The position numbers were made by a program, and so were the translations under genes. This document shows positions 35,812-43,698 of a DNA stretch of 64,000 nt, one piece after another (the first letter of the stretch is position 1; each line of letters opens with the position of its first letter). A model generated the notes under the pieces. It saw nothing but the letters and a program-made list of their open reading frames with translations, did no database searches and was not told where the DNA came from. The DNA comes from Microbacterium paraoxydans (GTDB lineage Bacteria > Actinomycetota > Actinomycetes > Actinomycetales > Microbacteriaceae), in contig NZ_CP064873.1 of NCBI RefSeq assembly GCF_019056515.1, forward strand, positions 2,914,001 to 2,978,000, in the 5' to 3' direction.

Positions 35812-36663
35812 TCAGAGTCGGACGGTGGCCGCGGCGACGTCGCGCTTGGAGGCGTGCCACGGGATGAGGAAGCGCTCGGCGATCTGGATGATGCCGAAGA
35901 GGATGACGCCGAGCAGCGACATGATGATGAGCGCGGCGAAGAGCATGGCGGTGTCGAGGTTGCCGTTGGCCTGGAGGATCACGTAGCCGAGGCCCTCGTT
36001 CGCGCCGACGAACTCGCCGACGACGGCACCGGTGACCGCGAGCGTCGCGGCGACCTTGAGGCCGGAGAGGAGCTCGGGCAGCGCCGCGGGGAGCCGCACC
36101 TTGAGGAAGGTCTTGAAGCGGCTGGCTCCCATGGTCGACGCGAGCTGGAGGATCTCCGGGTCGACGGTGCGCAGACCCGCGAGGCCCGAGATGACGACAG
36201 GGAAGAACGCCATGAGCACGGCCACGAGGATCTTCGGCTCCGCTCCGAACCCGAGCCAGACGACGAACAGCGGGGCGATGGCGATCTTCGGGATGACCTG
36301 AGCGAAGAGGATGACGGGATAGAGCGTCTGCTCCAGGCCTCGCGAGTAGACCATGAGCACCGCGACGAGGACGCCGACGACGACCGCGATGACGAACCCG
36401 ATCACGGTCTCGTAGGTGGTGACCCAGGTGTTCTGCGCGAGGTAGGCGGCGTTGTCGGTGAAGGCGGCCCAGGTGTCGGCAGGCGACGGGATGATGAAGG
36501 CCGGCACCCACCCGAGGCTCGTGGAGACCCACCAGAGCGCGAGCACCGCGAGCACGAAGACGAGCGGGTGCCAGTGGCGGCTCCACCAGCGGACGATGCC
36601 CGGAGGCTCGGGACGATCGGCGGCCAGCGCCAGGGTCATGGTCGCGGAGGGGGCAGACGACAT
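35812..36663 (-). CDS. ABC transporter permease, NitT/TauT type
   Basis: A 283-residue permease with six membrane helices and the cytoplasmic EAA loop (LQLASTMGASRFKTFLKVRLPAALPELLSGLK) that docks on the ATPase. The N-terminal 40 residues are a soluble extension. ATG 36663 with GAGGA upstream is preferred; a longer reading frame would begin before the promoter's start site. It is first in the operon and lies directly behind the promoter/operator at 36693-36750. Confidence 0.9.
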   Translation of the reverse strand: MSSAPSATMTLALAADRPEPPGIVRWWSRHWHPLVFVLAVLALWWVSTSLGWVPAFIIPSPADTWAAFTDNAAYLAQNTWVTTYETVIGFVIAVVVGVLVAVLMVYSRGLEQTLYPVILFAQVIPKIAIAPLFVVWLGFGAEPKILVAVLMAFFPVVISGLAGLRTVDPEILQLASTMGASRFKTFLKVRLPAALPELLSGLKVAATLAVTGAVVGEFVGANEGLGYVILQANGNLDTAMLFAALIIMSLLGVILFGIIQIAERFLIPWHASKRDVAAATVRL

Positions 36664-36692
36664 GGGGTCCTCGACATCTTCGTGAAGGATTC

Positions 36693-36750
36693 GGGAAAGC
36701 GCATTCCCGTTCGGTGTTGCGAGTCTATGCCGACGGTTCTGCCGTGTCAA
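36693..36750 (-). promoter_or_regulatory. Promoter TTGACA-N17-TAGACT with LacI-type operator
   Basis: On the minus strand TTGACA (36745-36750), 17 bases, TAGACT (36722-36727), predicted start about 36715. GGGAAAGCGCATTCCC at 36693-36708 is a near-perfect palindrome (14 of 16 positions) with the central CG and the AAGCGC-type half-sites of LacI-family operators. It lies just after the start, where a repressor would block transcription of the NMT1-type transporter. A LacI-family gene is 1.2 kb upstream in the same direction. Confidence 0.75.
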
Positions 36751-36804
36751 CGCATGGCCGTGTCCCCGCCGTCGTCGCCCCCACGGGCGGGGCGTCCGGG
36801 CCGG

Positions 36805-37908
36805 TCACCGCGTCCGCGCGAGAGCCGCGCCCGCGACCCGGAGCCAGCGTGCGGGATCGGTCAGGGCGGCGGTCGTCGACCCCGCCAGCGCGGTCAACGA
36901 CACCGCCTCCGCGAACAGGCTCGTGTCCGCATCCTCCGAGATCCGTCCTGCGGCGAGCAGCGGTCGCGCCCCCGCCTCCGCCGCGAGCGCGGCGAGGAAC
37001 GACGGCACCTTCCCGTCGCCCGACTGTCCGTCGTAGGATCCCTCGCCGGTGATCACGACGTCGGCACCACGGACGGCTCCGGCCAGATCGATGAGCGCGG
37101 CCACCTCGGCCGCCCCCGGAGTGAGGACCCCGCCCCAGCGCACGAGAGCGGCGCCCGTCCCGCCGGCGGCCCCCGTGCCCGGCAGCTCCGGATCGACGGA
37201 CAGGAGGACGGCGAGATGGGCGAGCGCGTCGTCGACACGGGCGATGTCCTCCGGCGCCGTGAGGCCCTTCTGCGGGCCGAACACCGCTGCCGCGCCACGC
37301 GGGCCGGTGAGCGGATTCGTGACATCGGTCAGCACGCGGACATCCGGCGCCCCACGCAGGGCCCCGAGCTCCGCCGTGACGATGTCCGCCAGTCCGCGCG
37401 CGCCCCGCGCCACCGGTTCGCCGTCCGCGTCGAGGAAGCGTGCCCCGAGGGCGGTGAGCAGGCCCGTGCCCCCGTCGGTGGAGGCGCTGGAGCCGATGCC
37501 GAGGATCAGGCGCGAGACGCCGTGATCGAGGGCCGCGGCGATCGCCTGGCCGAAGCCGGTCGTGTCGGCGTCCCCGGGGCGCAGACCGTCGAGGAGCTCG
37601 ATGCCCGAGGTCGAGGCGATGTCGACGACGCCGGTGCCGCCCGGGGCGTCGGTCGTGCTCGGCAGGAGCAGCCACGACGTCTCGACGGGAGCGCCCGCCG
37701 GACCGTCGACCGTGATGGGCATCCGTCGCGCGTCGGGCACCGCCGTGGCGAAGGCGGCGACGGTCCCCTCCCCGCCGTCGGCCATCGGACGGAGCACGAT
37801 GTCCGCAGCCGGCTCGACCTCCCGCCAGCCGTCGGCGAGCGCCGCAGCGGCCTCCGCCGCCGTGATCGTGCCCTTGAAGCTGTCCGGCGCGATGACGACC
37901 CGGGTCAT
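36805..37908 (-). CDS. Glycerate kinase
   Basis: Phosphorylates D-glycerate (to 2- or 3-phosphoglycerate) for entry into glycolysis. The 367-residue protein has the type-I glycerate kinase pattern: APDSFKGTITAAEAAAAL at the N-terminus, RPMADGGEGTV, GIGSSASTDGGTGLLTALG, FGPQKG, and VITGEGSYDGQSGDGKVP. Its ATG overlaps the LacI stop (ATGA), so regulator and kinase are co-translated. The glycerate could come from glyoxylate/tartronate or hydroxypyruvate metabolism; no such gene is next to it except a TIM-barrel isomerase upstream. Confidence 0.94.
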   Translation of the reverse strand: MTRVVIAPDSFKGTITAAEAAAALADGWREVEPAADIVLRPMADGGEGTVAAFATAVPDARRMPITVDGPAGAPVETSWLLLPSTTDAPGGTGVVDIASTSGIELLDGLRPGDADTTGFGQAIAAALDHGVSRLILGIGSSASTDGGTGLLTALGARFLDADGEPVARGARGLADIVTAELGALRGAPDVRVLTDVTNPLTGPRGAAAVFGPQKGLTAPEDIARVDDALAHLAVLLSVDPELPGTGAAGGTGAALVRWGGVLTPGAAEVAALIDLAGAVRGADVVITGEGSYDGQSGDGKVPSFLAALAAEAGARPLLAAGRISEDADTSLFAEAVSLTALAGSTTAALTDPARWLRVAGAALARTR

Positions 37909-38972
37909 GCCCGGAGCCCCGGGGTGCTCGCGCGTACGACCACCTCGAGGGGGAGCGTCGGCTGCTGCCAGTCCTCGTCGACGATTGCGCGGAAGGCCTG
38001 GTACCCGGCATCGCTCAGCGGCACGCAGACCGTGGTGAGGGCCGGGGTGACGTCGCGACTCGAGGGCACGTCGTCGAAGCCGCAGACCGCGATGTCCGTG
38101 CCGACCTCACGGCCTGCTGCGCGGATGGCCGCCATCGCGCCGATCGCGACGACGTCGCTGATGCCGAACACGACGGTGCCCGCGGGGACACCGGTGGCGA
38201 GGGCCTCGGTCATCGCCGCCGCCCCGGACTCCCGACGGAAGTCACCGCGGACGGTCTGCGCGACCTCTCCGCCGCCCTCCGCGAATCCGGCCCGGAATCC
38301 CGCCAGCCGGTCGTCCGAGGTGCGCACGCCCTCCGCCGCCCCGACGAGTACCGCCGAGCGGTATCCGAGTTCTGCCATGCGACGGCCGAGCGCGGCGGCC
38401 CCGGCCCGGTTGTCGATCTCCACCCGGCGGTCGCCGTCGCCGTCCGCGCCGAACGCGACGACGCGGCCGCCGAGCCGGGTGAACTCGGCGAGCTCGCGAG
38501 CGGTCTCGGCCTGCCCCTCCTCCTGCGTCCGCGAGGCGGCGAGGATGAGGCCCTGCGGACGCTGTCCGCGCAGCGCCCGGACGATGCGCGCCTCCCGCGC
38601 CGGGTCGCGCTCGGTGATCGCCACGGTCACGACGAGCCCCTGCTCGTCGGCACCCCGGGCGACGCCCGAGGCGATGAGGCCGAAGTAGGGGTCGGCGATG
38701 TCCGCGACGAGGAGCGCGATCACCGGTGAGCGTCCGCGGGCGGTCGCCTGCGCGGAGACGTTGGCCGTGTAGCCGAGGGCTTCGGCGGCGGCCTCCACCC
38801 GCTCCCGGAAGGGCGCCGCGACCTTGCGTTCGGAACCGTTGAGCACGCGGGAGGCGGTCGCCAGGGACACTCCGGCCTCGAGTGCGACGTCGTGCAGCGT
38901 GGGTGCCGGTCCCCGGGCGTGACGGGGGCGACGCGCGGCCGGCGGCTCTGCCGGTGTGGCGGACGGGGTCAT
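37905..38972 (-). CDS. LacI-family transcriptional regulator
   Basis: A 355-residue repressor: N-terminal LacI HTH (PTLHDVALEAGVSLATASRVLNGSERKVAAPFRERV) followed by a periplasmic-binding-type sensor domain (about 80-345) with VIALLVADIADPYFG and CGFDDVPSSRDVTPALTTV. It is translationally coupled to the glycerate kinase gene. It probably controls this operon and, judging from the LacI-type palindrome at 36693-36708, the downstream transporter. A weaker site (GGAACCGCTTC near 38996-39006) upstream of its own start could allow autoregulation. Confidence 0.92.
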   Translation of the reverse strand: MTPSATPAEPPAARRPRHARGPAPTLHDVALEAGVSLATASRVLNGSERKVAAPFRERVEAAAEALGYTANVSAQATARGRSPVIALLVADIADPYFGLIASGVARGADEQGLVVTVAITERDPAREARIVRALRGQRPQGLILAASRTQEEGQAETARELAEFTRLGGRVVAFGADGDGDRRVEIDNRAGAAALGRRMAELGYRSAVLVGAAEGVRTSDDRLAGFRAGFAEGGGEVAQTVRGDFRRESGAAAMTEALATGVPAGTVVFGISDVVAIGAMAAIRAAGREVGTDIAVCGFDDVPSSRDVTPALTTVCVPLSDAGYQAFRAIVDEDWQQPTLPLEVVVRASTPGLRA

Positions 38973-39015
38973 GCTCCGAGCCTACCGACGGGAACGGAAC
39001 CGCTTCGAGGGGCGC

Positions 39016-39780
39016 TCACGGCTGCCGCCCGAGAAACCCGAGGAGGGCGGCGGCTTCCCCGGCGAGCAGCTCAGGGGCGTCGTCGGGCACGAACTCCAGC
39101 AGCGCGTCGCGCGGCGGGTGCGCGGAGGCGGCGGCGTCCGCGAAGAACCGGGTCCACAGTGCGGACCGCGAGCGGAGCGGGTGGCGCTCGGTGCGCGGCC
39201 ACCAGGAGAAGACATGAGCGGCGGAGACACGGGGGACGAGCCGGCGGAACTCCTCGAGCGCCACGGGGACGGGGGCGCCGACCGTGGGCTGCCAGTAGGT
39301 CGACAGCATCGGGTGGTCGACCTCGTGCAGCAGCTCGAGGGTGGCCGGCGCGGTGTCGGCGAGCGTGCCGCCGTGGAACTCCAGGGCGAGCCCGATGCCC
39401 CGGGAGGCCGCCTCGACCGCCGCCGCGCGGAGCCGGGTCACGACGCGGGCACGCTCGGGCGCGGAGACCTCCGCCGAGCCGTGTTCACCGGCCCACACCC
39501 GTACCCGATCAGCACCCAGGGCCGCAGCACTGTCGAGGACCGCGGTGAGCGACTCCTCCGGACCGGCGCGGAAGTACGACCCGTAGGACGCGACGGCGAG
39601 CCCGGCATCCGTGGTCATCCGCGCGACCTCCGCCGCGCGGTCGACATCCCCCGGCGGCACATGCACGTCTCCGCCCCACTCGATCACGTCGAGACCCGCG
39701 GCGGCCGCGAGCGCGACGATCCTCTCCGGTGGCAGGGCACGGAACGTCACCGAGCACAGCCCCGCACGGATCCCCGTCAT
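39016..39780 (-). CDS. Sugar phosphate isomerase/epimerase family protein (TIM barrel)
   Basis: A 254-residue xylose-isomerase-like TIM barrel (AP endonuclease 2 fold): LCSVTFRALPPERIVALAAAAGLDVIEWGGDVHVPPGD, metal-site ALEFHGGTLADT, and SAAHVFSWWP near the C-terminal metal ligands, ending in LLEFVPDDAP. Members isomerise or epimerise keto-sugars or acid sugars, often with Mn or Co. It is the first gene of a run with LacI and glycerate kinase, so a hydroxypyruvate-isomerase-like role feeding glycerate is plausible but unproven. Confidence 0.78.
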   Translation of the reverse strand: MTGIRAGLCSVTFRALPPERIVALAAAAGLDVIEWGGDVHVPPGDVDRAAEVARMTTDAGLAVASYGSYFRAGPEESLTAVLDSAAALGADRVRVWAGEHGSAEVSAPERARVVTRLRAAAVEAASRGIGLALEFHGGTLADTAPATLELLHEVDHPMLSTYWQPTVGAPVPVALEEFRRLVPRVSAAHVFSWWPRTERHPLRSRSALWTRFFADAAASAHPPRDALLEFVPDDAPELLAGEAAALLGFLGRQP

Positions 39781-39844
39781 TCCGTCATCCTCTCAGTCCT
39801 CCCGTTCTCCTGGGTCGGACGTCCCGGCCCCTTCCGTCCCCCGT

Positions 39845-40140
39845 GTCGAGTCCCACGTGCACGACCTCGCCCCGCCTGCACGACGGAAACCCGTGTCTGA
39901 CCCTGCAGACGGACCCGAGTCGTGCCAGTGTCCCCCGGTCGATCCGACATACGACGACCGAGACCGGGATCGGGACCGGGACCGGGACAGGGACGGGGAC
40001 GGGGACGGACTCCCTCGTCGAGTCCCACCTGCACGACCTCGTCCCGTCTGCACGACCGGAACCCAGGTCTGACCCTGCAGACGGACCCGAGTCGTGCAGA
40101 TGTCCCCGGTCGATCCGACGCACGACGACCGAGACCGGGA
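39845..40140. repeat. Duplicated unit carrying two 69-bp elements, separated by a GGGACC-type microsatellite
   Basis: A unit of about 125 bp occurs at 39845-39969 and again at 40017-40140 (period 172). Each holds one 69-bp element (39858-39926 and 40030-40098) that starts TGCACGACC, repeats CACGAC internally, contains CTGACCCTGCAGACGGACCC and ends GTCGTGC. Between the units is a GGGACC/GGGACG hexamer run (about 39966-40010). The rest of 40141-40295 has further GGTCGTGCATCC and GGACC repeats and no gene. A third 69-bp copy lies at 57721-57789. Confidence 0.85.
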
Positions 40141-40295
40141 CGGATGCGACCTGAGCACGACGGGACGATCGACACCCCGGAACGGGTCGTGCATCCGTGG
40201 CGGGGTCGTGCATCCGGAACCACGACCGGACCGGACCGGACCGGGACCGTGTCCGGAACCGATCCGGGACCGGGGGACGGGGACGGGGCCGGGAC

Positions 40296-41213
40296 TCACA
40301 GGTGGGGGGCGACCGCCGTCGCGAAGGCCTCGGCCGTGCGGCGGACCACACGAGCCGGGTCGTCGGCCCAGACGTCGGCGTGGAAGATCTCCACCTCGAT
40401 GTCGCGGTCGTAACCGGTGTCCTGCACGGCCCGGGTGAGGGGTGCGAAGTCGATCACACCGTCCCCCGGATAGTGCCGAGAGAGGAGGGGGTCTGCGGCG
40501 AGGGGGGTCTTCCAGTCGCACACCTGATACGTGGCGATGCGGCCCTCGCGTCCGGCCCTGGCGATCTGGTCGAGCACCTGAGGATCCCACCAGATGTGGA
40601 ACGTGTCGACGGCGGCTCCGACCACGGCAGGGTCGAAGTCCGCGGCGATGTCGAGCGCCTGCCCGAGGGTGGAGACCACCGCGCGGTCCGAGGCGTACAT
40701 CGGATGCAGCGGCTCGATCGCGAGGGTGACCCCGGCGGCTCGAGCGTCGTCCGCGAGGGCGCCGATGGCGTCGCGGACACGCTCGCGCGCCCCGATGAGG
40801 TCGCGCGACCCCTCGGGCAGACCCCCGGCGACGAGGACGAGCACCGCGGTCGAGCCCTCCGCACCGGCCGCCGCGAGGGTGGCCGCCTCCTCGATCGCCC
40901 GGCGGTTGTCGTCGAGCGCGGCTTCGCGCTCCGGACCGGCGGGCAGCGTGAAGAAGCCCCCGCGGCAGTGCGTCGTGAAGCGCAGGCCGGAGTCGGTCAG
41001 CATGCGGGCGGCGACATGGAGTCCCACCGCCTGCACGGGCTCCCGCCACAGGCCGATGGCCTCGACCCCCGCCGCCGCCGTGACACGCAGGGCCGTCGCG
41101 AGATCCGCGTGCTTCACGGTGGCCTGGTTGATCGAGAGCCGCGGGTGCGGCACGGTCCCGACGCCAGCCGCCCGGGATTCGCGCTCCGCCGCCAGGCTCC
41201 GCGAGGCGGTCAT
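40296..41213 (-). CDS. Sugar phosphate isomerase/epimerase (xylose isomerase-like TIM barrel)
   Basis: A 305-residue enzyme: LSINQATVKHADLATALRVT, GIEAIGLWREPVQAVG, FTTHCRGGFF, LAIEPLHPMYASDRA (metal Glu), VVGAAVDTFHIWWDP (metal Asp/His), HYPGDGVIDFAPL and VEIFHADVW (metal Glu). This matches the inositol/keto-sugar epimerase group of the family. ATG 41213 overlaps the stop of the DUF993 gene (ATGA). It is third in an operon with a Gfo/Idh dehydrogenase and DUF993, an arrangement that fits oxidation, isomerisation and cleavage of a sugar or cyclitol. Confidence 0.85.
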   Translation of the reverse strand: MTASRSLAAERESRAAGVGTVPHPRLSINQATVKHADLATALRVTAAAGVEAIGLWREPVQAVGLHVAARMLTDSGLRFTTHCRGGFFTLPAGPEREAALDDNRRAIEEAATLAAAGAEGSTAVLVLVAGGLPEGSRDLIGARERVRDAIGALADDARAAGVTLAIEPLHPMYASDRAVVSTLGQALDIAADFDPAVVGAAVDTFHIWWDPQVLDQIARAGREGRIATYQVCDWKTPLAADPLLSRHYPGDGVIDFAPLTRAVQDTGYDRDIEVEIFHADVWADDPARVVRRTAEAFATAVAPHL

Positions 41214-42430
41214 GCGTCCACCCCGTTCAGCCGGAGCAGGCCGTGCCAGCGCTCCCGCGCGAGCTCCGGCCGCTCCAGGGCGAGCGCCCCGTTGGCCAGC
41301 TCGACGATGCGGCTGAGGTGCGGCAGGCTCCGCGCGGAGTGGAGCCCCCCGACCATCTGGAACGCCGGCTGATGACCGTTGAGCCAGGACAGGAAGGCGA
41401 CCCCGGTCTTGTAATAGAAGGTCGGCGCCGCGAACACCTGTCGACTCAGCTCCTCGGTCGGTCCGAGGAGGGCGAGGTACCGCTCGGGGTCGTCCGCGTC
41501 GAGCGCCTGGATCGCGGCGGAGGCCACCGGGGCGAGAGCGGCGAACGCGCCGAGCAGCGCATCCGAGTGGCCGCGTGACGCGGACCCCTCGGGCGCGGCA
41601 GCCCCGGTCAGGCTGTCCCCGCCGATGAGGCCGACGTAGTGGAAGTCGTCGCCGGTGAACATGCGCACGCCCTCCGGCAGCCGCTCGCGGACCCAGACCT
41701 CGGACTCCGCGTCGAGCAGACTCATCTTCACGCCGGCGACCGCGGCGCGGTTCTCGACGATGATGTCGAGCAGCACCTCGGCGGCCTCCTGCCACGCGGG
41801 ACCGCCGCTCCCCCCGGAGGACGAGGGCGCGAAGTACCCCGCCAGCTCCGGATCGAACGCGGTGCCGAGCCAGTGCAGCACGACGGGGACCGATGCGCGG
41901 GAGAGCACCTCCCGGTACACGCGGCGGTAGTCGTCCGCGCTCTCCGCGACCCTGGCCAGGTGCCGCGAGGCCATGAGCACCGGCCCCGCCCCCTGCTCCT
42001 CGGCGAAGTGCAGCTGCTCGAGATAGGCGGCGATCACCTGATCGAGCGGGACACGCGCCTCCTCGATGTGGTCGGTGTTGACCCCGACCACGACTGAGCC
42101 GCCCTCCTCGCGGGCGACCTCCGCACTGCGGGCGATGAGCTCGCGCACCGCCGTCGCATCCAGCCCCATGTTCCGCTGCGCGGTGTCCATCGCGTCGGCC
42201 ACGCCGAGTCCCCACGAGTACACGTTGCGGCGGAACGCGAGCGTCGCGTCCCAGTCGATGTCGGCCGGCTGCCCCGGGGTGTTGTCCGCGTACGCCTTCG
42301 GAACGACGTGCGCGGCGGCGTAGGCCACCCGGCTGCGGAGCGGGCCCTGCGGCCGCGTGACGGCGTCGGCCTCCCGGAGCTCCGTGTCGGCGGTGCGGCC
42401 GTCGGCGGCGAGCAGGCGGAGCGTGGTCAT
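41210..42430 (-). CDS. DUF993 family protein (DapA-like aldolase fold)
   Basis: A 406-residue protein of DUF993, distantly related to dihydrodipicolinate-synthase-type TIM-barrel aldolases. Visible blocks are RVAYAAAHVVPKAYADNTPGQPADIDWDATLAFRRNVYS-type start, VVVGVNTDH, PVVLHWLGTAFDPELAGYF, AAVAGVKMSLLD (a Lys in the position of the Schiff-base lysine) and MFTGDDFHYVGLIGGD. It overlaps both neighbours by four bases. A retro-aldol cleavage role is inferred from fold and operon. Confidence 0.82.
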   Translation of the reverse strand: MTTLRLLAADGRTADTELREADAVTRPQGPLRSRVAYAAAHVVPKAYADNTPGQPADIDWDATLAFRRNVYSWGLGVADAMDTAQRNMGLDATAVRELIARSAEVAREEGGSVVVGVNTDHIEEARVPLDQVIAAYLEQLHFAEEQGAGPVLMASRHLARVAESADDYRRVYREVLSRASVPVVLHWLGTAFDPELAGYFAPSSSGGSGGPAWQEAAEVLLDIIVENRAAVAGVKMSLLDAESEVWVRERLPEGVRMFTGDDFHYVGLIGGDSLTGAAAPEGSASRGHSDALLGAFAALAPVASAAIQALDADDPERYLALLGPTEELSRQVFAAPTFYYKTGVAFLSWLNGHQPAFQMVGGLHSARSLPHLSRIVELANGALALERPELARERWHGLLRLNGVDA

Positions 42431-43596
42431 GCCCGGTCCAGGGTCAGCGGCTCGAGCATGATCTTGCGCCCCTCGGCACTGGACGCGAGTCCGGCCTCGG
42501 CGAACTGGACCCCGCGCGCGCCGGCGAGCAGGTCGAACGGATAGTCCGTGCCGAGGACGAAAGAGGTGAGGTACTCCTCCCACTGCTGCCGGAAGCCGTT
42601 CTGGAACACGTCGTTCGTCGGCACCTGCTGCCAGTCGGCGTCGTAGTCGTGGCTGTCCTCCAGGTCGGGGTTCCACACGGGCTTGGGCGTGGCGTTGCGC
42701 GGCTGGATCTTGGCGCCGAACAGCCCCACGACGGCGGAGCCGTGCGTGCCGTCGACCTGGAACTCCACGAGCTCGTCACGGTTCACCCGCACGGTCCACG
42801 AGGAGTTGATCTCGGCGATCGCCCCGCCGTCGAGTTCGAAGATGCCGTAGGCGGCATCCTCGGCCGTGGCCGTGTAGTGCTCGCCCTTCTCGTCCCAGCG
42901 GTCGGCGATGTGCACGGCGGCCTGGGCGTAGACGCTCTTGACCTCGCCGAAGAGGTTCTCCAGCACGTAGTTCCAGTGCGGGAACATGTCGGTGATGATG
43001 CCGCCGCCGTCCTCGGTGCGGTAGTTCCAACTCGGACGCTGCGCGGGCTGCCAGTCGCCCTCGAACACCCAGTAGCCGAACTCACCGCGGACGGAGAGGA
43101 TGCGGCCGAAGAAGCCGGAGTCGATGAGGCGCTTGAGCTTCTGCAGCCCCGGGAGGTAGAGCTTGTCGTGGACGACGCCGGTCTTCACGCCCGCGTCGCG
43201 GGCAAGGCGGGCGAGCTCCAGGGCCTCGTCCAGCGACTCGGCGGTGGGCTTCTCGGTGTAGATCGCCTTGCCGGCGGCGATGGCCTTGCGGATCGCGGAC
43301 GCCCGGGCCTTCGTGACGAGGAAGTCGGCGTAGATCTCCCACCGCGGGTCGGCGAGGGCGGCGTCGAGGTCGGTCGTCCAGTCCTCGATGCCGTGCTTCG
43401 CTGCCAGTTCGGCGAGTTTGGCCTCGCTGCGTCCGACGAGGATCGGCCGCACGGTCACGCGCGTGCCGTCCGGGCGCTCGATCCCGCCCTCGTCGCGGAT
43501 CGCGAGGATCGACCGCACCAGGTGCTGCCGGTATCCCATGCGCCCGGAGACGCCGTTCATGATGATCCCGATCTCGCGGGTGGGGGCCTGTGCCAT
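42427..43596 (-). CDS. Gfo/Idh/MocA-family NAD(P)-dependent oxidoreductase
   Basis: A 389-residue two-domain dehydrogenase. The N-terminal Rossmann segment reads IGIIMNGVSGRMGYRQ (a modified glycine motif), then KAIYTEKPTAESLDEAL with the EKP motif of this family, and the C-terminal sheet with GEFGYWVFEGDWQPAQRPSWNYR and GGGIITDMFPHW, where the His is the usual catalytic residue. It opens the three-gene catabolic operon; GAGAGGA precedes the ATG at 43596, and a promoter with LacI-type operator lies 50-100 bases upstream. Confidence 0.88.
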   Translation of the reverse strand: MAQAPTREIGIIMNGVSGRMGYRQHLVRSILAIRDEGGIERPDGTRVTVRPILVGRSEAKLAELAAKHGIEDWTTDLDAALADPRWEIYADFLVTKARASAIRKAIAAGKAIYTEKPTAESLDEALELARLARDAGVKTGVVHDKLYLPGLQKLKRLIDSGFFGRILSVRGEFGYWVFEGDWQPAQRPSWNYRTEDGGGIITDMFPHWNYVLENLFGEVKSVYAQAAVHIADRWDEKGEHYTATAEDAAYGIFELDGGAIAEINSSWTVRVNRDELVEFQVDGTHGSAVVGLFGAKIQPRNATPKPVWNPDLEDSHDYDADWQQVPTNDVFQNGFRQQWEEYLTSFVLGTDYPFDLLAGARGVQFAEAGLASSAEGRKIMLEPLTLDRA

Positions 43597-43646
43597 CTCG
43601 GTCCGTTCCTCTCGGTGGAAGCTGTCGGCGCTGACAGGAGAATCTT

Positions 43647-43692
43647 GGTAAGCGCTTTCCGAGATCATGGCATGAGACGCACGACCTCGCAA
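43647..43692 (-). promoter_or_regulatory. Promoter TTGCGA-N17-CATGAT with LacI-type operator
   Basis: On the minus strand TTGCGA (43687-43692), 17 bases, CATGAT (43664-43669), predicted start near 43657. GGTAAGCGCTTTCC at 43647-43660 covers that start and matches the AAGCGCTT core of LacI-family operators. The cognate repressor is not adjacent: the next gene upstream is a DeoR-LacI hybrid with a different DNA-binding domain. Confidence 0.7.
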
Positions 43693-43698
43693 CCGCCC

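Noticed and set aside
35782..36804. TPP or FMN riboswitch upstream of the NMT1/THI5-type operon
   Set aside because: No thi-box (CTGAGA...ACCTGATCTGG-like) or RFN element could be seen between the promoter and the permease start, only a LacI-type palindrome.
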